Below, in pieces: positions 1 to 6,396 of a DNA stretch of 11,207 bases; the first letter of the stretch is position 1; every line of letters starts with the position of its first letter. The stretch spans positions 1-11,207 of the forward strand of contig CAZQCI010000070.1 in the NCBI GenBank assembly GCA_964592255.1, written 5' to 3'. Source of the stretch: CAZQCI01 sp964592255 (lineage in GTDB: Bacteria; UBA10199; SBBF01). The notes beneath the pieces were generated by a model. It worked only from the letters and a program-made list of their open reading frames with translations. It did no database searches and had not been told where the DNA came from. Both the position numbers and the translations under genes were made by a program.

Positions 1-143
1 ATACGTTTTCGTTAAGTCTTAATAAAGGGGAAAATGGAATCATCAGCCGTGATGTCAATATGGAATTGGAGGGCACTCTTTATCATTTACGAGCCGACGC
101 CAAAGCCCCCGAAGCCAAACCCCCGCAAAACGGAGCAAAATAA
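1..143 (+). CDS. C-terminal fragment of a probable pilus/secretion assembly protein (PilO-like?)
   Basis: An open frame enters from the left edge (first full codon at base 3) and ends at TAA 141-143, giving the last 46 residues of a gene whose start lies outside the window. The visible part has an alternating beta-like stretch (residues about 16-30, with VNMELEGTLYHLRAD) followed by an Ala/Pro/Lys-rich tail. Its stop overlaps the secretin start as TAATG, which suggests one operon and translational coupling. In pil/msh operons the gene just before the secretin is usually pilO, pilP or an MSHA equivalent. Because a PilP-like domain is fused to the secretin here, a PilO-like protein is the most likely identity. 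That is inference from context; the fragment alone is too short to identify. Confidence 0.5.
   Translation, partial: TFSLSLNKGENGIISRDVNMELEGTLYHLRADAKAPEAKPPQNGAK
132..135 (+). promoter_or_regulatory. Ribosome binding site of the secretin gene
   Basis: GGAG lies 7 bases upstream of the ATG at 143, inside the last codons of the preceding gene. Good spacing supports this start, and the hydrophobic signal peptide follows directly after it. Confidence 0.6.
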
Positions 144-1894
144 TGAACAAAATTTTATTAATCTTATTGTTTCTTTTTTCCACCCCACTCTTAGCGGTAG
201 AATCCCCTGCTCCAACCACTACCCATACAGGCGCGGGCGCCCAGGGCTCAGATCAAGACATATCACTTTCCGATATATCTATTGAAAGTCTGGAAAAACA
301 AAATCAGCCTTCGGCCTCACGCAATCCTTTCGCGCCCTCTACGATTGAAGAAGTTGATCCTGCCAGCTTAGAACTCAATGGAACAGTTGTAGGTCGAAAT
401 GCCGCCTTGTGCCTCATCTCAGGACGTATTTTAAAAGAAGGGGATCATCTGGGGCGATCTATCATTAAACAAATCAATCCCGGTGAAGTCATTCTTAAAT
501 CGGTATGGGGTGATAATCCTTTGCGTATGAGTAGTTATGTTTCCGAAACGAGTCAGTCGGGATCTTTATTCGAAATTTACTTCAACAATGCCGACCTCAA
601 ACAAGCCTTACAAACTTTAGCGACTATCGGTGGATTTAATTTGATTCTGCCAGAAAAAATGTCCGGACAAGTGTCACTGATTTTTCACCAAACTGATTTA
701 AAGGAAGCTCTCGGCTCGATGTTACGCGTCAACAAATTTGAATATGCCGAAGAAAACGACATCATCCGCGTAGGTACAAATGAAGAAATTCCGGTTGGGG
801 CTGATTTTACCACGGCTCAAATTCCTTTAAATTATGCGGTTGCCAAAGACTTGGAACAAAGAATCCAACCTCTCTTATCGGACAAAGGAAAAATCGTGGC
901 GGATGAACGTACTAACACCCTCACTATCAAAGACCGTCCCATGGCCGTGCAACAAGTCATCAATCTCATCCAGCAAATCGATCAAAAAGATCCACAAGTT
1001 CATATTGAAGGAAAAATTATGGATGTTTCGAGTAATTTTTCACGTGATTTAGGTATTCAATGGGGCTTTACACGCTCTAGCCCCAAAAACGTACAAGGCT
1101 TTTCTTCTGACAGTACTGGTGGATTTAACGTCAATATGCCAGCCGGAAGCCCCACCAGTTCCATTGGTATCCTTATTTCAAACCTCACCAACAGTACCCA
1201 ATTGCAAGCCGCCATTACGGCAGCAGAAGCCCGAGGTGATATTCGTGTTTTATCCAAACCCTCGGTCACAACGTTGAATAATACCGAAGCCAAAATTCGT
1301 AGTGGATTAACCATCTATTATAAACAAACCTCTGACATTAGCATCGGTTCCAGCAGTGGTAGCTCTACCACCAGTTCCGACAATACAGTGCAGTCGATTG
1401 AAACTGGAATTGAACTCACCGTCACGCCTCAAATCACACCAGATAATATGATTAAAATGAAGATTGAAGCGATTGAAAGTGAAGCAGACTTCTCACATAC
1501 TGTCGACGGCATTCCAGCCGTTATCGACAATACCGCCACAACGACGGTATTAGTGCATGATGGTGAAACCGCAGTCATCGGTGGATTGATTAAGACGAAA
1601 AAGTCCGTACAAAAACGAGGAGTTCCTGCTTTATCCTACATCCCCATCTTAGGTTGGCTTTTCAAATCAAAAGCTGTGGACAATAGCGGAAGCGAATTAT
1701 TAATCTTCATGACTCCTAAGATTATACGGGAAAACCATCCGATACAACCTCCCGTCGATAGCGCTTATTACAAACATCGGGACGAAATTGATAATCCCGT
1801 CCCCGTTGAAAACATCAGCAATCCTAAAACAAAAAAGAAAAACAAGAAAACAGATGTGGATAAAAAAAATCGAGTCCCGATGTCGGATAGATAA
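143..1894 (+). CDS. Type IV pilus/MSHA-type secretin with fused PilP/MshK-like N-terminal domain
   Basis: This is an outer-membrane secretin, the multimeric pore through which a type IV pilus or a related secretion filament leaves the cell. Residues 1-18 form a signal peptide (short Lys-containing start, Leu-rich core, cleavage likely after LLA). Residues about 58-132 hold RNPFAP, then LNGTVVGRNAALCLISG, KEGDHLG and a beta-rich end, the pattern of PilP/MshK/GspC homology-region domains. An STN/N0-like domain follows at about 142-212, one N1-like domain at about 222-285, and the secretin core at about 286-528. The core contains VLSKPSVTTLNN (369-380), IGGL (479-482) and the C-terminal signature VPALSYIPILGWLFKSK through ELLIFMTPKII (494-528). 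A Ser/Thr-rich insert sits at 400-412. The last 55 residues are Pro- and Lys-rich and outside the core. No AMIN domain is seen, unlike classical PilQ, which points to an MshL-like or divergent PilQ. The upstream gene overlaps by TAATG. T2SS GspD is less likely because only one N1 repeat is visible. Confidence 0.9.
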   Translation: MNKILLILLFLFSTPLLAVESPAPTTTHTGAGAQGSDQDISLSDISIESLEKQNQPSASRNPFAPSTIEEVDPASLELNGTVVGRNAALCLISGRILKEGDHLGRSIIKQINPGEVILKSVWGDNPLRMSSYVSETSQSGSLFEIYFNNADLKQALQTLATIGGFNLILPEKMSGQVSLIFHQTDLKEALGSMLRVNKFEYAEENDIIRVGTNEEIPVGADFTTAQIPLNYAVAKDLEQRIQPLLSDKGKIVADERTNTLTIKDRPMAVQQVINLIQQIDQKDPQVHIEGKIMDVSSNFSRDLGIQWGFTRSSPKNVQGFSSDSTGGFNVNMPAGSPTSSIGILISNLTNSTQLQAAITAAEARGDIRVLSKPSVTTLNNTEAKIRSGLTIYYKQTSDISIGSSSGSSTTSSDNTVQSIETGIELTVTPQITPDNMIKMKIEAIESEADFSHTVDGIPAVIDNTATTTVLVHDGETAVIGGLIKTKKSVQKRGVPALSYIPILGWLFKSKAVDNSGSELLIFMTPKIIRENHPIQPPVDSAYYKHRDEIDNPVPVENISNPKTKKKNKKTDVDKKNRVPMSDR

Positions 1895-1895
1895 T

Positions 1896-2771
1896 CTACA
1901 ATTCTTCCCAGTCTTTTTTTTGTAATAATTCAATCAGCTTTTTCCGATCGTTTTGATCGTGAAGACGCACCTTCAACTCCACATAATCTTCCTCAAAATA
2001 AGGAGCTGGATTAATTTGAATATTTTTGACTGATGAGGAAGAAACCAGTGCTTGTACCCCTTTTTCAAACGTAACCAACTTTTGTTGATAACGAGGATGT
2101 CGATTTTCTTTTAAACGTTTGCGCAATAACTCCCCTTTTTGGGCACCCGGAAGATGGCTGAGATGCTCCTCCAAAAGAGTGGCGACTGTTTTCGATTCTT
2201 TACGGGAAAGCTCAAGAAGCAGATCCAAAACATCGGCCAAGCTGTTTTGATTAAGTGAAAGGGGTTGTAACAGGGAAACAATTTTATCACTGCTCTTAAT
2301 TTTTAAAAAGCGTGAAGCAACATTTAAAGGCAATGCCTGCTGAACAATAAATTGAAGAACGGGAAAATCAAGCGTACAAAGAGATTCACAATCTTTCGCC
2401 TGGTGTTCAGAAACAAAACCCAGAAGAGGATACACATTTGAGATGGTTTTTTCTTTTGAAAAAAGAAGACGGGCCTGTTTTAAAACCCTTCCCTTCTCCA
2501 CCAAATTAAAAGAACGTGTCCAACGATGGACTTCTAAAAAAATCAAAAATAACTCTTGAACCATTTTTCCGGAGCAAATCAAAACTGGTACGTCTTTCAT
2601 CCCTAATTTTTTGGCAATTCCAAAACGCCGGACTCCATCCACAATTCTTTTTTCTTCCGACAACAACAACGGCAATAAAATGCCGTGTGTTTTGATGGAC
2701 GATTCCAACAGATCATCGGATATGGAAAAAGTAATATCCCACAAAGGGGCTTTAATTTCGTCAAGAAGCAT
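1896..2771 (-). CDS. ParB N-terminal-domain protein (solitary, ParB/Srx-fold)
   Basis: The 291-residue protein starts with a ParB/sulfiredoxin-fold domain: SIKTHGILLPLLL (25-37), IVDGVRRFGIAKKLG (43-57) and VPVLI (61-65). These match the 'I..hGil.PllV...IvdG.RR..Ak.lG...VPv' pattern; the box equivalent to ParB GERR reads DGVRR (45-49). Residues about 90-205 are mostly helical and could include an HTH-like DNA-binding part, but I see no clear helix-turn-helix. The C-terminal part (about 225-291) is charged and alpha/beta. ParB domains bind or hydrolyse CTP in chromosome partitioning, and relatives act as nucleases or regulators; which applies here is unknown. No parA is adjacent, so a role in chromosome segregation is not supported by context. 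The start is fixed because an in-frame TAG immediately precedes the ATG. The gene is divergent from the SPL-family gene (59-base spacer) and converges on the secretin with a 1-base gap. Confidence 0.75.
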   Translation of the reverse strand: MLLDEIKAPLWDITFSISDDLLESSIKTHGILLPLLLSEEKRIVDGVRRFGIAKKLGMKDVPVLICSGKMVQELFLIFLEVHRWTRSFNLVEKGRVLKQARLLFSKEKTISNVYPLLGFVSEHQAKDCESLCTLDFPVLQFIVQQALPLNVASRFLKIKSSDKIVSLLQPLSLNQNSLADVLDLLLELSRKESKTVATLLEEHLSHLPGAQKGELLRKRLKENRHPRYQQKLVTFEKGVQALVSSSSVKNIQINPAPYFEEDYVELKVRLHDQNDRKKLIELLQKKDWEEL

Positions 2772-2792
2772 CTACACAATCTGCCTCATCCC

Positions 2793-2821
2793 TTGACGGA
2801 ATTCCACAGGTTTCATAGGGT
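2793..2821 (+). promoter_or_regulatory. Possible sigma70-type promoter for the SPL-like/hydrolase pair
   Basis: TTGACG (2793-2798) is a good -35 match. After a 17-base spacer comes TAGGGT (2816-2821), a poor -10 with only three of six consensus bases. Transcription would then start only a few bases before the ATG at 2831, leaving almost no leader. This is weak support; it is the only promoter-like pair I can point to in the divergent spacer. Confidence 0.25.
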
Positions 2822-2830
2822 ATCCCTCTC

Positions 2831-3916
2831 ATGGAACCCTTCCGCCCTGCTCAGATTTACGTAGATTCTGCTGTTCGTGATACACCACTTACAGAGAGGG
2901 TTTTATCTTATTTTCAAGACGTTCCTTGGCAGGTCATTGAAAATCCAGCCAATTTAAAAAAGCCAATGCCACTGACCTTAGCCAAAAAAAAACTACTGAT
3001 CACCAAACACAAAGGAGACGTGGTTAAAACCTGTCAGGGTTTTGGGGATTATGTCTGCTGTAACTTGCTAACGGCCAGCTTAGTATCCAACTGTCATCTG
3101 GAATGCACCTACTGCATTTTGCAGGACTACCTTAAAAACAATCCCATCTTAACTTTTTTTGCAAACGTGGATGAAATTTTAGGAGCCATTAAAAATCATA
3201 TTTCCAAAAAGCCGGACGTATTATTTCGCCTCGGTACCGGAGAACTTTCGGACTCTTTAGCACTCGATGCCATCACCCAATTTTCACACGATCTGGTACC
3301 TTTTGCGGCACAACAAAAAAACCTTCTGCTAGAACTCAAAACGAAATCAGACCAAGTGGACAATCTACTTGAGTTGGATCACAACGGAAAAACCATCGTC
3401 TCGTGGTCGGTCAATCCTCAAGCCTATATTGATCATGAAGAATTCAAAACAGCTTCGTTGCATGATCGTTTAAACGCCGCGCGACGCTGTGCACATGCAG
3501 GGTATAAGATCGGTTTTCACTTAGATCCCTTACTGGCTTTTGAAGATTGGGAAAAACAGTATGAGCAATTGGTGAATGTATTAAGGGAACAAATTCACCC
3601 CCATGAGATGGCCTACTTTTCCATGGGCACCCTTCGCTTCACTCCCGGATTAAAACAAACTTCTTTGTATCGTTTTCCCAAAAGCAAAATTTTTACCGGG
3701 GAACTTTTTCCTTCCAAAGATGGTAAAACAAGGTATTTAAGGGATATCCGGGAAGAGATGTATAAAAAAGTTAGAAGTTTTTTGGACCAAAAATTCCCGG
3801 AAGTCCCCCATTATTTATGCATGGAAACCAAAGAAGTATGGAAAGAAACGTATCAGTATCTGCCCAAAACGACAGGGGAAATGGAAAATAAAATTGTAAG
3901 AGGATTTGGAGTTTAA
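2831..3916 (+). CDS. Radical SAM protein of the spore photoproduct lyase (SplB/COG1533) family
   Basis: The 361-residue protein carries the radical SAM cluster motif C88-x3-C92-x2-C95 within SNCHLECTYCILQ, the arrangement typical of spore photoproduct lyases, which bind a [4Fe-4S] cluster and cleave S-adenosylmethionine. Other family-like stretches are FRLGTGELSDSLALD (132-146), LELKTKS (167-173), SWSVNP (191-196), GFHLDPLL (228-235) and LCMETKEVW (329-337). Length fits the family (about 340-360). True SplB repairs the thymine dimer called spore photoproduct in Firmicutes spores and uses a Cys (Cys141 in Bacillus subtilis) as hydrogen donor. I see no Cys between residues 96 and 219 here, so the substrate may differ. 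DNA or nucleic-acid repair is plausible but unproven. A weak AGGG (2817-2820) lies 10 bases before the ATG. The downstream hydrolase starts 1 base after the stop, implying one transcript. Confidence 0.82.
   Translation: MEPFRPAQIYVDSAVRDTPLTERVLSYFQDVPWQVIENPANLKKPMPLTLAKKKLLITKHKGDVVKTCQGFGDYVCCNLLTASLVSNCHLECTYCILQDYLKNNPILTFFANVDEILGAIKNHISKKPDVLFRLGTGELSDSLALDAITQFSHDLVPFAAQQKNLLLELKTKSDQVDNLLELDHNGKTIVSWSVNPQAYIDHEEFKTASLHDRLNAARRCAHAGYKIGFHLDPLLAFEDWEKQYEQLVNVLREQIHPHEMAYFSMGTLRFTPGLKQTSLYRFPKSKIFTGELFPSKDGKTRYLRDIREEMYKKVRSFLDQKFPEVPHYLCMETKEVWKETYQYLPKTTGEMENKIVRGFGV
3908..3911 (+). promoter_or_regulatory. Ribosome binding site deciding the start of the MBL-fold hydrolase
   Basis: GGAG lies 6 bases before ATG 3918 and is embedded in the last codons of the SPL-like gene. 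It supports ATG 3918 over the in-frame TTG at 3906, which would overlap the upstream gene and has no comparable site. Confidence 0.65.
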
Positions 3917-3917
3917 C

Positions 3918-4835
3918 ATGGCCCACGAAATTAAGAACACGCCACAAGGCGCCCAAATTGGGGATGTAGAATTTCTTTGGGCCAGAAATTCTAAAGAATT
4001 TCTTTTTGCCAATTCAATCTTCATCAAAGGCAGCCCCGCCATTCTTGTCGATCCTTCGGCCACATTTACCTACATTGACCACTTAGCTTCTTCTCATGCC
4101 GTCGATATTGTTTTAAACACCCATTATCATGCGGATCATCGTAGCTTGAATGGTTTATTCAAAAAAGTCATTTTTGCCGCTCACGAAAAAGATGCGTTAG
4201 CCATACGCGATTATCCAACTTACGAACAATGGTGCGACGACAATCCCTCTTCGCCCTATTCGCTTTGGCGTAAAGAAGTATTTGAGCAATACCACATCAC
4301 CGACTGCCCTGTTTCCAAGCTCTACAAAGGTAACGAACTGATTGAAACCGACACAACTCAAATACAGCTAGTCCATATCCCAGGCCATACTCCAGGGCAT
4401 ATGGCCCTTCATTTTAAAAATATTAGTTGCCTCTATTTATCGGACATCGACCTCACCCCTTATGGTCCATGGTATGCCAATGTGGTTAGTGACATTGACG
4501 ATTTCATCAAATCTGTAGAAAAAGTAAAAAACATCGAAGTAGATTATTATGTGTCGTCACACGGTGAACGCATTTATACACGAGAAAAATTTTTAGAACG
4601 CATTGGAAAATTCGGAAACTGTTTTCAAGAGCGGGACGAAAAAATAATCACTTTGCTTCAAAATAGGCCTCAAACCATCGAAGAACTGGGAAGTGAAGGT
4701 ATTGTTTACCGAAAGATGGCTCTTGTCGACCCGCTTAAATCTTATTTTCAATATCAAATGCTCATCAAACATTTGGAGCGTTTGAAAAAACTAAACATCA
4801 TTTTTCAAGAAGGGGAAAAATATTTTTTAAAATAA
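3918..4835 (+). CDS. Metallo-beta-lactamase-fold hydrolase with C-terminal helical/winged-helix-like region
   Basis: From ATG 3918 the protein has 305 residues. It carries the metal-binding motifs of the metallo-beta-lactamase superfamily: THYHADH (H69, H71, D73, H74), PGHTPGH (H157 and H161), the SDID acidic motif (175-178, bridging Asp D176 or D178) and the late His in SSHGER (H215). All metal ligands appear intact, so it should be an active dinuclear hydrolase, cytoplasmic because no signal peptide is seen. Residues about 235-305 form a helical tail with an IEELG segment and LERLKKLNIIFQEGEKYFL, resembling the winged-helix extension of glyoxalase II-like/LACTB2-like hydrolases. The substrate cannot be read from sequence; thioester, lactone and nucleic-acid phosphodiester hydrolases all occur in this superfamily. 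The gene follows the SPL-like gene by one base, suggesting coupled expression and perhaps a joint role. Confidence 0.85.
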   Translation: MAHEIKNTPQGAQIGDVEFLWARNSKEFLFANSIFIKGSPAILVDPSATFTYIDHLASSHAVDIVLNTHYHADHRSLNGLFKKVIFAAHEKDALAIRDYPTYEQWCDDNPSSPYSLWRKEVFEQYHITDCPVSKLYKGNELIETDTTQIQLVHIPGHTPGHMALHFKNISCLYLSDIDLTPYGPWYANVVSDIDDFIKSVEKVKNIEVDYYVSSHGERIYTREKFLERIGKFGNCFQERDEKIITLLQNRPQTIEELGSEGIVYRKMALVDPLKSYFQYQMLIKHLERLKKLNIIFQEGEKYFLK

Positions 4836-4856
4836 CGCTCAATAATCTGATTGATT

Positions 4857-4894
4857 AACCTCCCCCTCACGTGAAGGGAAGACCAGGTGGGGTT
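4857..4894. repeat. REP-like imperfect palindrome A (intergenic)
   Basis: The arms AACCTCCCC (4857-4865) and GGTGGGGTT (4886-4894) pair with one G-U and one mismatch. They enclose a second inverted repeat centred on the perfect palindrome TCACGTGA (4867-4874), flanked by CCC and GGG. The C-rich/G-rich double arm is typical of REP-type intergenic repeats. No U-run follows, so it is not a classical Rho-independent terminator. It fills the gap between the hydrolase and the SDR gene. Confidence 0.6.
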
Positions 4895-4918
4895 GCTCAA
4901 TTTAATAAAAATTCCAAT

Positions 4919-5686
4919 ATGCCAAATTTTCAAAACAAAAAAGCATTTATCACCGGATCCTCTCGCGGTATTGGTCAGTCCATTGCTTTGGATTTAGCCC
5001 AAAATGGGGCTGATATTTTGCTGCATTATCGCAAAGAAAAAGATCAAGCTTTACAAGCCGCGGAACAAATCAAAAAAATGGGAAGAAAAGTTTGGATCTA
5101 CCAGGCTGACCTAGCCGAACCAGACAGCTTATCTGCGATGCTAGAACATATTCGCCAAGAGCATGAAAGTTTGGATATTTACATTGCTAACGCTGCCTCC
5201 ACTTCTTTTAAGCCATTAAATAATTTAGAATGGCATCATATTCAAAAAACTCTTAATTTAGTCATCGGCAGCTTTATAATGACTACCAAGGGTTTAACGC
5301 CTTTACTTCAAAATAGGAATGCCCATATCGTAACTATTTCTGGAATTGATACGGTAAAAACTTTTCCCGGCCATGGTCTTTTAGCTTGTGCCAAATCGGC
5401 ATTAGAGACATTAACAAAATATTTTGCTGCCGAGTTAGCTCCTTTAAAAATTTATGTTAACTCCATAAACCCAGGTTTTGTTTCTACCGATTCCACGCGT
5501 TTTTATCTGGGAGATAATTTTGACCGGGTCACCAAAGCGCTAGACCGCATGGCTCCGGTTAAAGGTGTAGGCACACCCGCGGATGTGGCTAAAATTGTTT
5601 CTTTTCTTTGTTCAGATGAATCCAACTGGCTGACAGGACAAACACTTTACGCCGACGGCGGGTTAGCAGCTGTCATCCCCGTTTAG
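4919..5686 (+). CDS. Short-chain dehydrogenase/reductase, FabL-like, lacking the catalytic Tyr
   Basis: With the start at ATG 4919 the protein has 255 residues, normal for a classical SDR. It shows the Rossmann dinucleotide motif TGSSRGIG (12-19), NAAS (91-94), the catalytic-Ser region TISG (S141), Lys in the active-site helix (K159), NSINPGFVSTD (181-191) and the end motif LTGQTLYADGG (238-248). The overall pattern, including AKSALETLTKYFAAELAPLKIYVN, recalls FabL-type enoyl-ACP reductases and 3-oxoacyl-ACP reductase relatives. The Tyr expected at K-4 (YxxxK) is Leu155, and the one expected at K-7 in FabI/FabL enzymes is His152. Catalysis is therefore either altered or lost. An in-frame GTG at 4871 lies inside the REP-like element and is rejected as start. 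No good ribosome binding site precedes 4919. The gene ends flush against trpF on the other strand. The substrate is unknown. Confidence 0.8.
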   Translation: MPNFQNKKAFITGSSRGIGQSIALDLAQNGADILLHYRKEKDQALQAAEQIKKMGRKVWIYQADLAEPDSLSAMLEHIRQEHESLDIYIANAASTSFKPLNNLEWHHIQKTLNLVIGSFIMTTKGLTPLLQNRNAHIVTISGIDTVKTFPGHGLLACAKSALETLTKYFAAELAPLKIYVNSINPGFVSTDSTRFYLGDNFDRVTKALDRMAPVKGVGTPADVAKIVSFLCSDESNWLTGQTLYADGGLAAVIPV

Positions 5687-5694
5687 TTAACTAA
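5683..5694. other. Perfect 12-base palindrome carrying convergent stop codons
   Basis: TTAGTTAACTAA is identical on both strands. It contains the TAG stop of the SDR gene (5684-5686) and, on the minus strand, the TAA stop of trpF (5687-5689). The two genes meet with no base between them. Confidence 0.6.
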
Positions 5695-6325
5695 GCCCAT
5701 GGGGTTTGAGCGAATAATTTTTAACCCGCAGAATAAATTCTTCCATTTTATATCTATCTTTCACTCCGGGGGATTGTTCTACACCGCTTGCAACATCAAC
5801 AGCATAAGGTTTAACAGTTTGAAGTGCCATTTCTACATTCTCTGGCTTAAGCCCGCCGGAGAGAATCAGTTTCCCATATTTTTTGGCATTCACAGCCAAA
5901 TCCCAGTTGGACACCACCCCTGTACCCCCAAAGGCTTTTTCAACATAAGAGTCGATCAGCAAGAAATCGCTTTGATATTGGGGAATCATCGATAAATCCT
6001 CAATGTTCTGCGGACGAAAAGCTCTCCACCAAGTGCGGCCAAACTGATTGCAATATTCAGGAGTTTCATCACCATGAAACTGAAGACAATCAAGTTCTAA
6101 ATCCACAGCAATATCGCTGACCAATTGAAAATCGGCATTAACAAAAATACCCACTTTGGCAATAGCCCCTGGAACATCACGGATAATTTCTTTGGCTTTG
6201 AGCGGATCAACATAACGAGGAGAGTCAGGATAGAAATTAAATCCTAAATAATCTGCCCCCAGCTCAATGGCGTCCAAGGCATCGTCAACGTTGGTGATGC
6301 CACAAATTTTAACAAGAATAGACAT
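5687..6325 (-). CDS. trpF: Phosphoribosylanthranilate isomerase
   Basis: TrpF converts N-(5'-phosphoribosyl)anthranilate to 1-(2-carboxyphenylamino)-1-deoxyribulose 5-phosphate, the third dedicated step of tryptophan synthesis in the cytoplasm. The 212-residue length is standard for this beta/alpha-barrel enzyme. Clear marks are KICGIT (6-11) with catalytic Cys8, LGFNFYPDSPRYV (27-39), KVGIFVN (57-63), LQFHGDE (81-87), LLIDSY (122-127) with catalytic Asp125, the phosphate-binding LSGGLKPENV (155-164) and VDVASGVEQSPGVKD (176-190). The start is secure because an in-frame TGA lies two codons upstream. The Shine-Dalgarno match is poor. It is the last gene of the trpD-trpC-trpF set, 71 bases after trpC, and converges on the SDR gene with zero spacing. 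Confidence 0.95.
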   Translation of the reverse strand: MSILVKICGITNVDDALDAIELGADYLGFNFYPDSPRYVDPLKAKEIIRDVPGAIAKVGIFVNADFQLVSDIAVDLELDCLQFHGDETPEYCNQFGRTWWRAFRPQNIEDLSMIPQYQSDFLLIDSYVEKAFGGTGVVSNWDLAVNAKKYGKLILSGGLKPENVEMALQTVKPYAVDVASGVEQSPGVKDRYKMEEFILRVKNYSLKPHGLS

Positions 6326-6396
6326 AGGTCATTTCAGAAACAGTTATAACAGGCAAACGACTTTGAAAAAAATCTTTTAACAAGACATTCCAAACT

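Noticed and set aside
34..285. An 83-residue plus-strand frame overlapping the secretin start
   Set aside because: It is out of frame with both the upstream fragment and the secretin, has no family resemblance, and overlaps the secretin signal peptide region.
143..1894. Identification of the secretin as type II secretion GspD
   Set aside because: GspD has N0 plus three N1-type repeats. Only one N1-like region is seen here, and the fused N-terminal domain points to the pilus/MSHA type.
3906..3917. TTG start for the MBL-fold hydrolase, four codons upstream
   Set aside because: ATG 3918 has GGAG six bases upstream, and the TTG start would overlap the SPL-like gene without its own ribosome site.
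4857..4910. Hairpin A as a Rho-independent terminator for the hydrolase gene
   Set aside because: The following sequence is not a T-run (TTGCTCAATTTAAT), and the arms look like a REP repeat instead.
4871..4918. GTG start extending the SDR by 16 residues
   Set aside because: The extension is encoded by the REP-like hairpin. SDR homology begins right after ATG 4919.
6326..6396. Possible small gene or regulatory RNA in the 71-base trpC-trpF spacer
   Set aside because: Only a three-codon frame (Met-Ser-Cys-stop) and no convincing hairpin were found on the transcribed strand; the spacer looks featureless apart from A/T runs.
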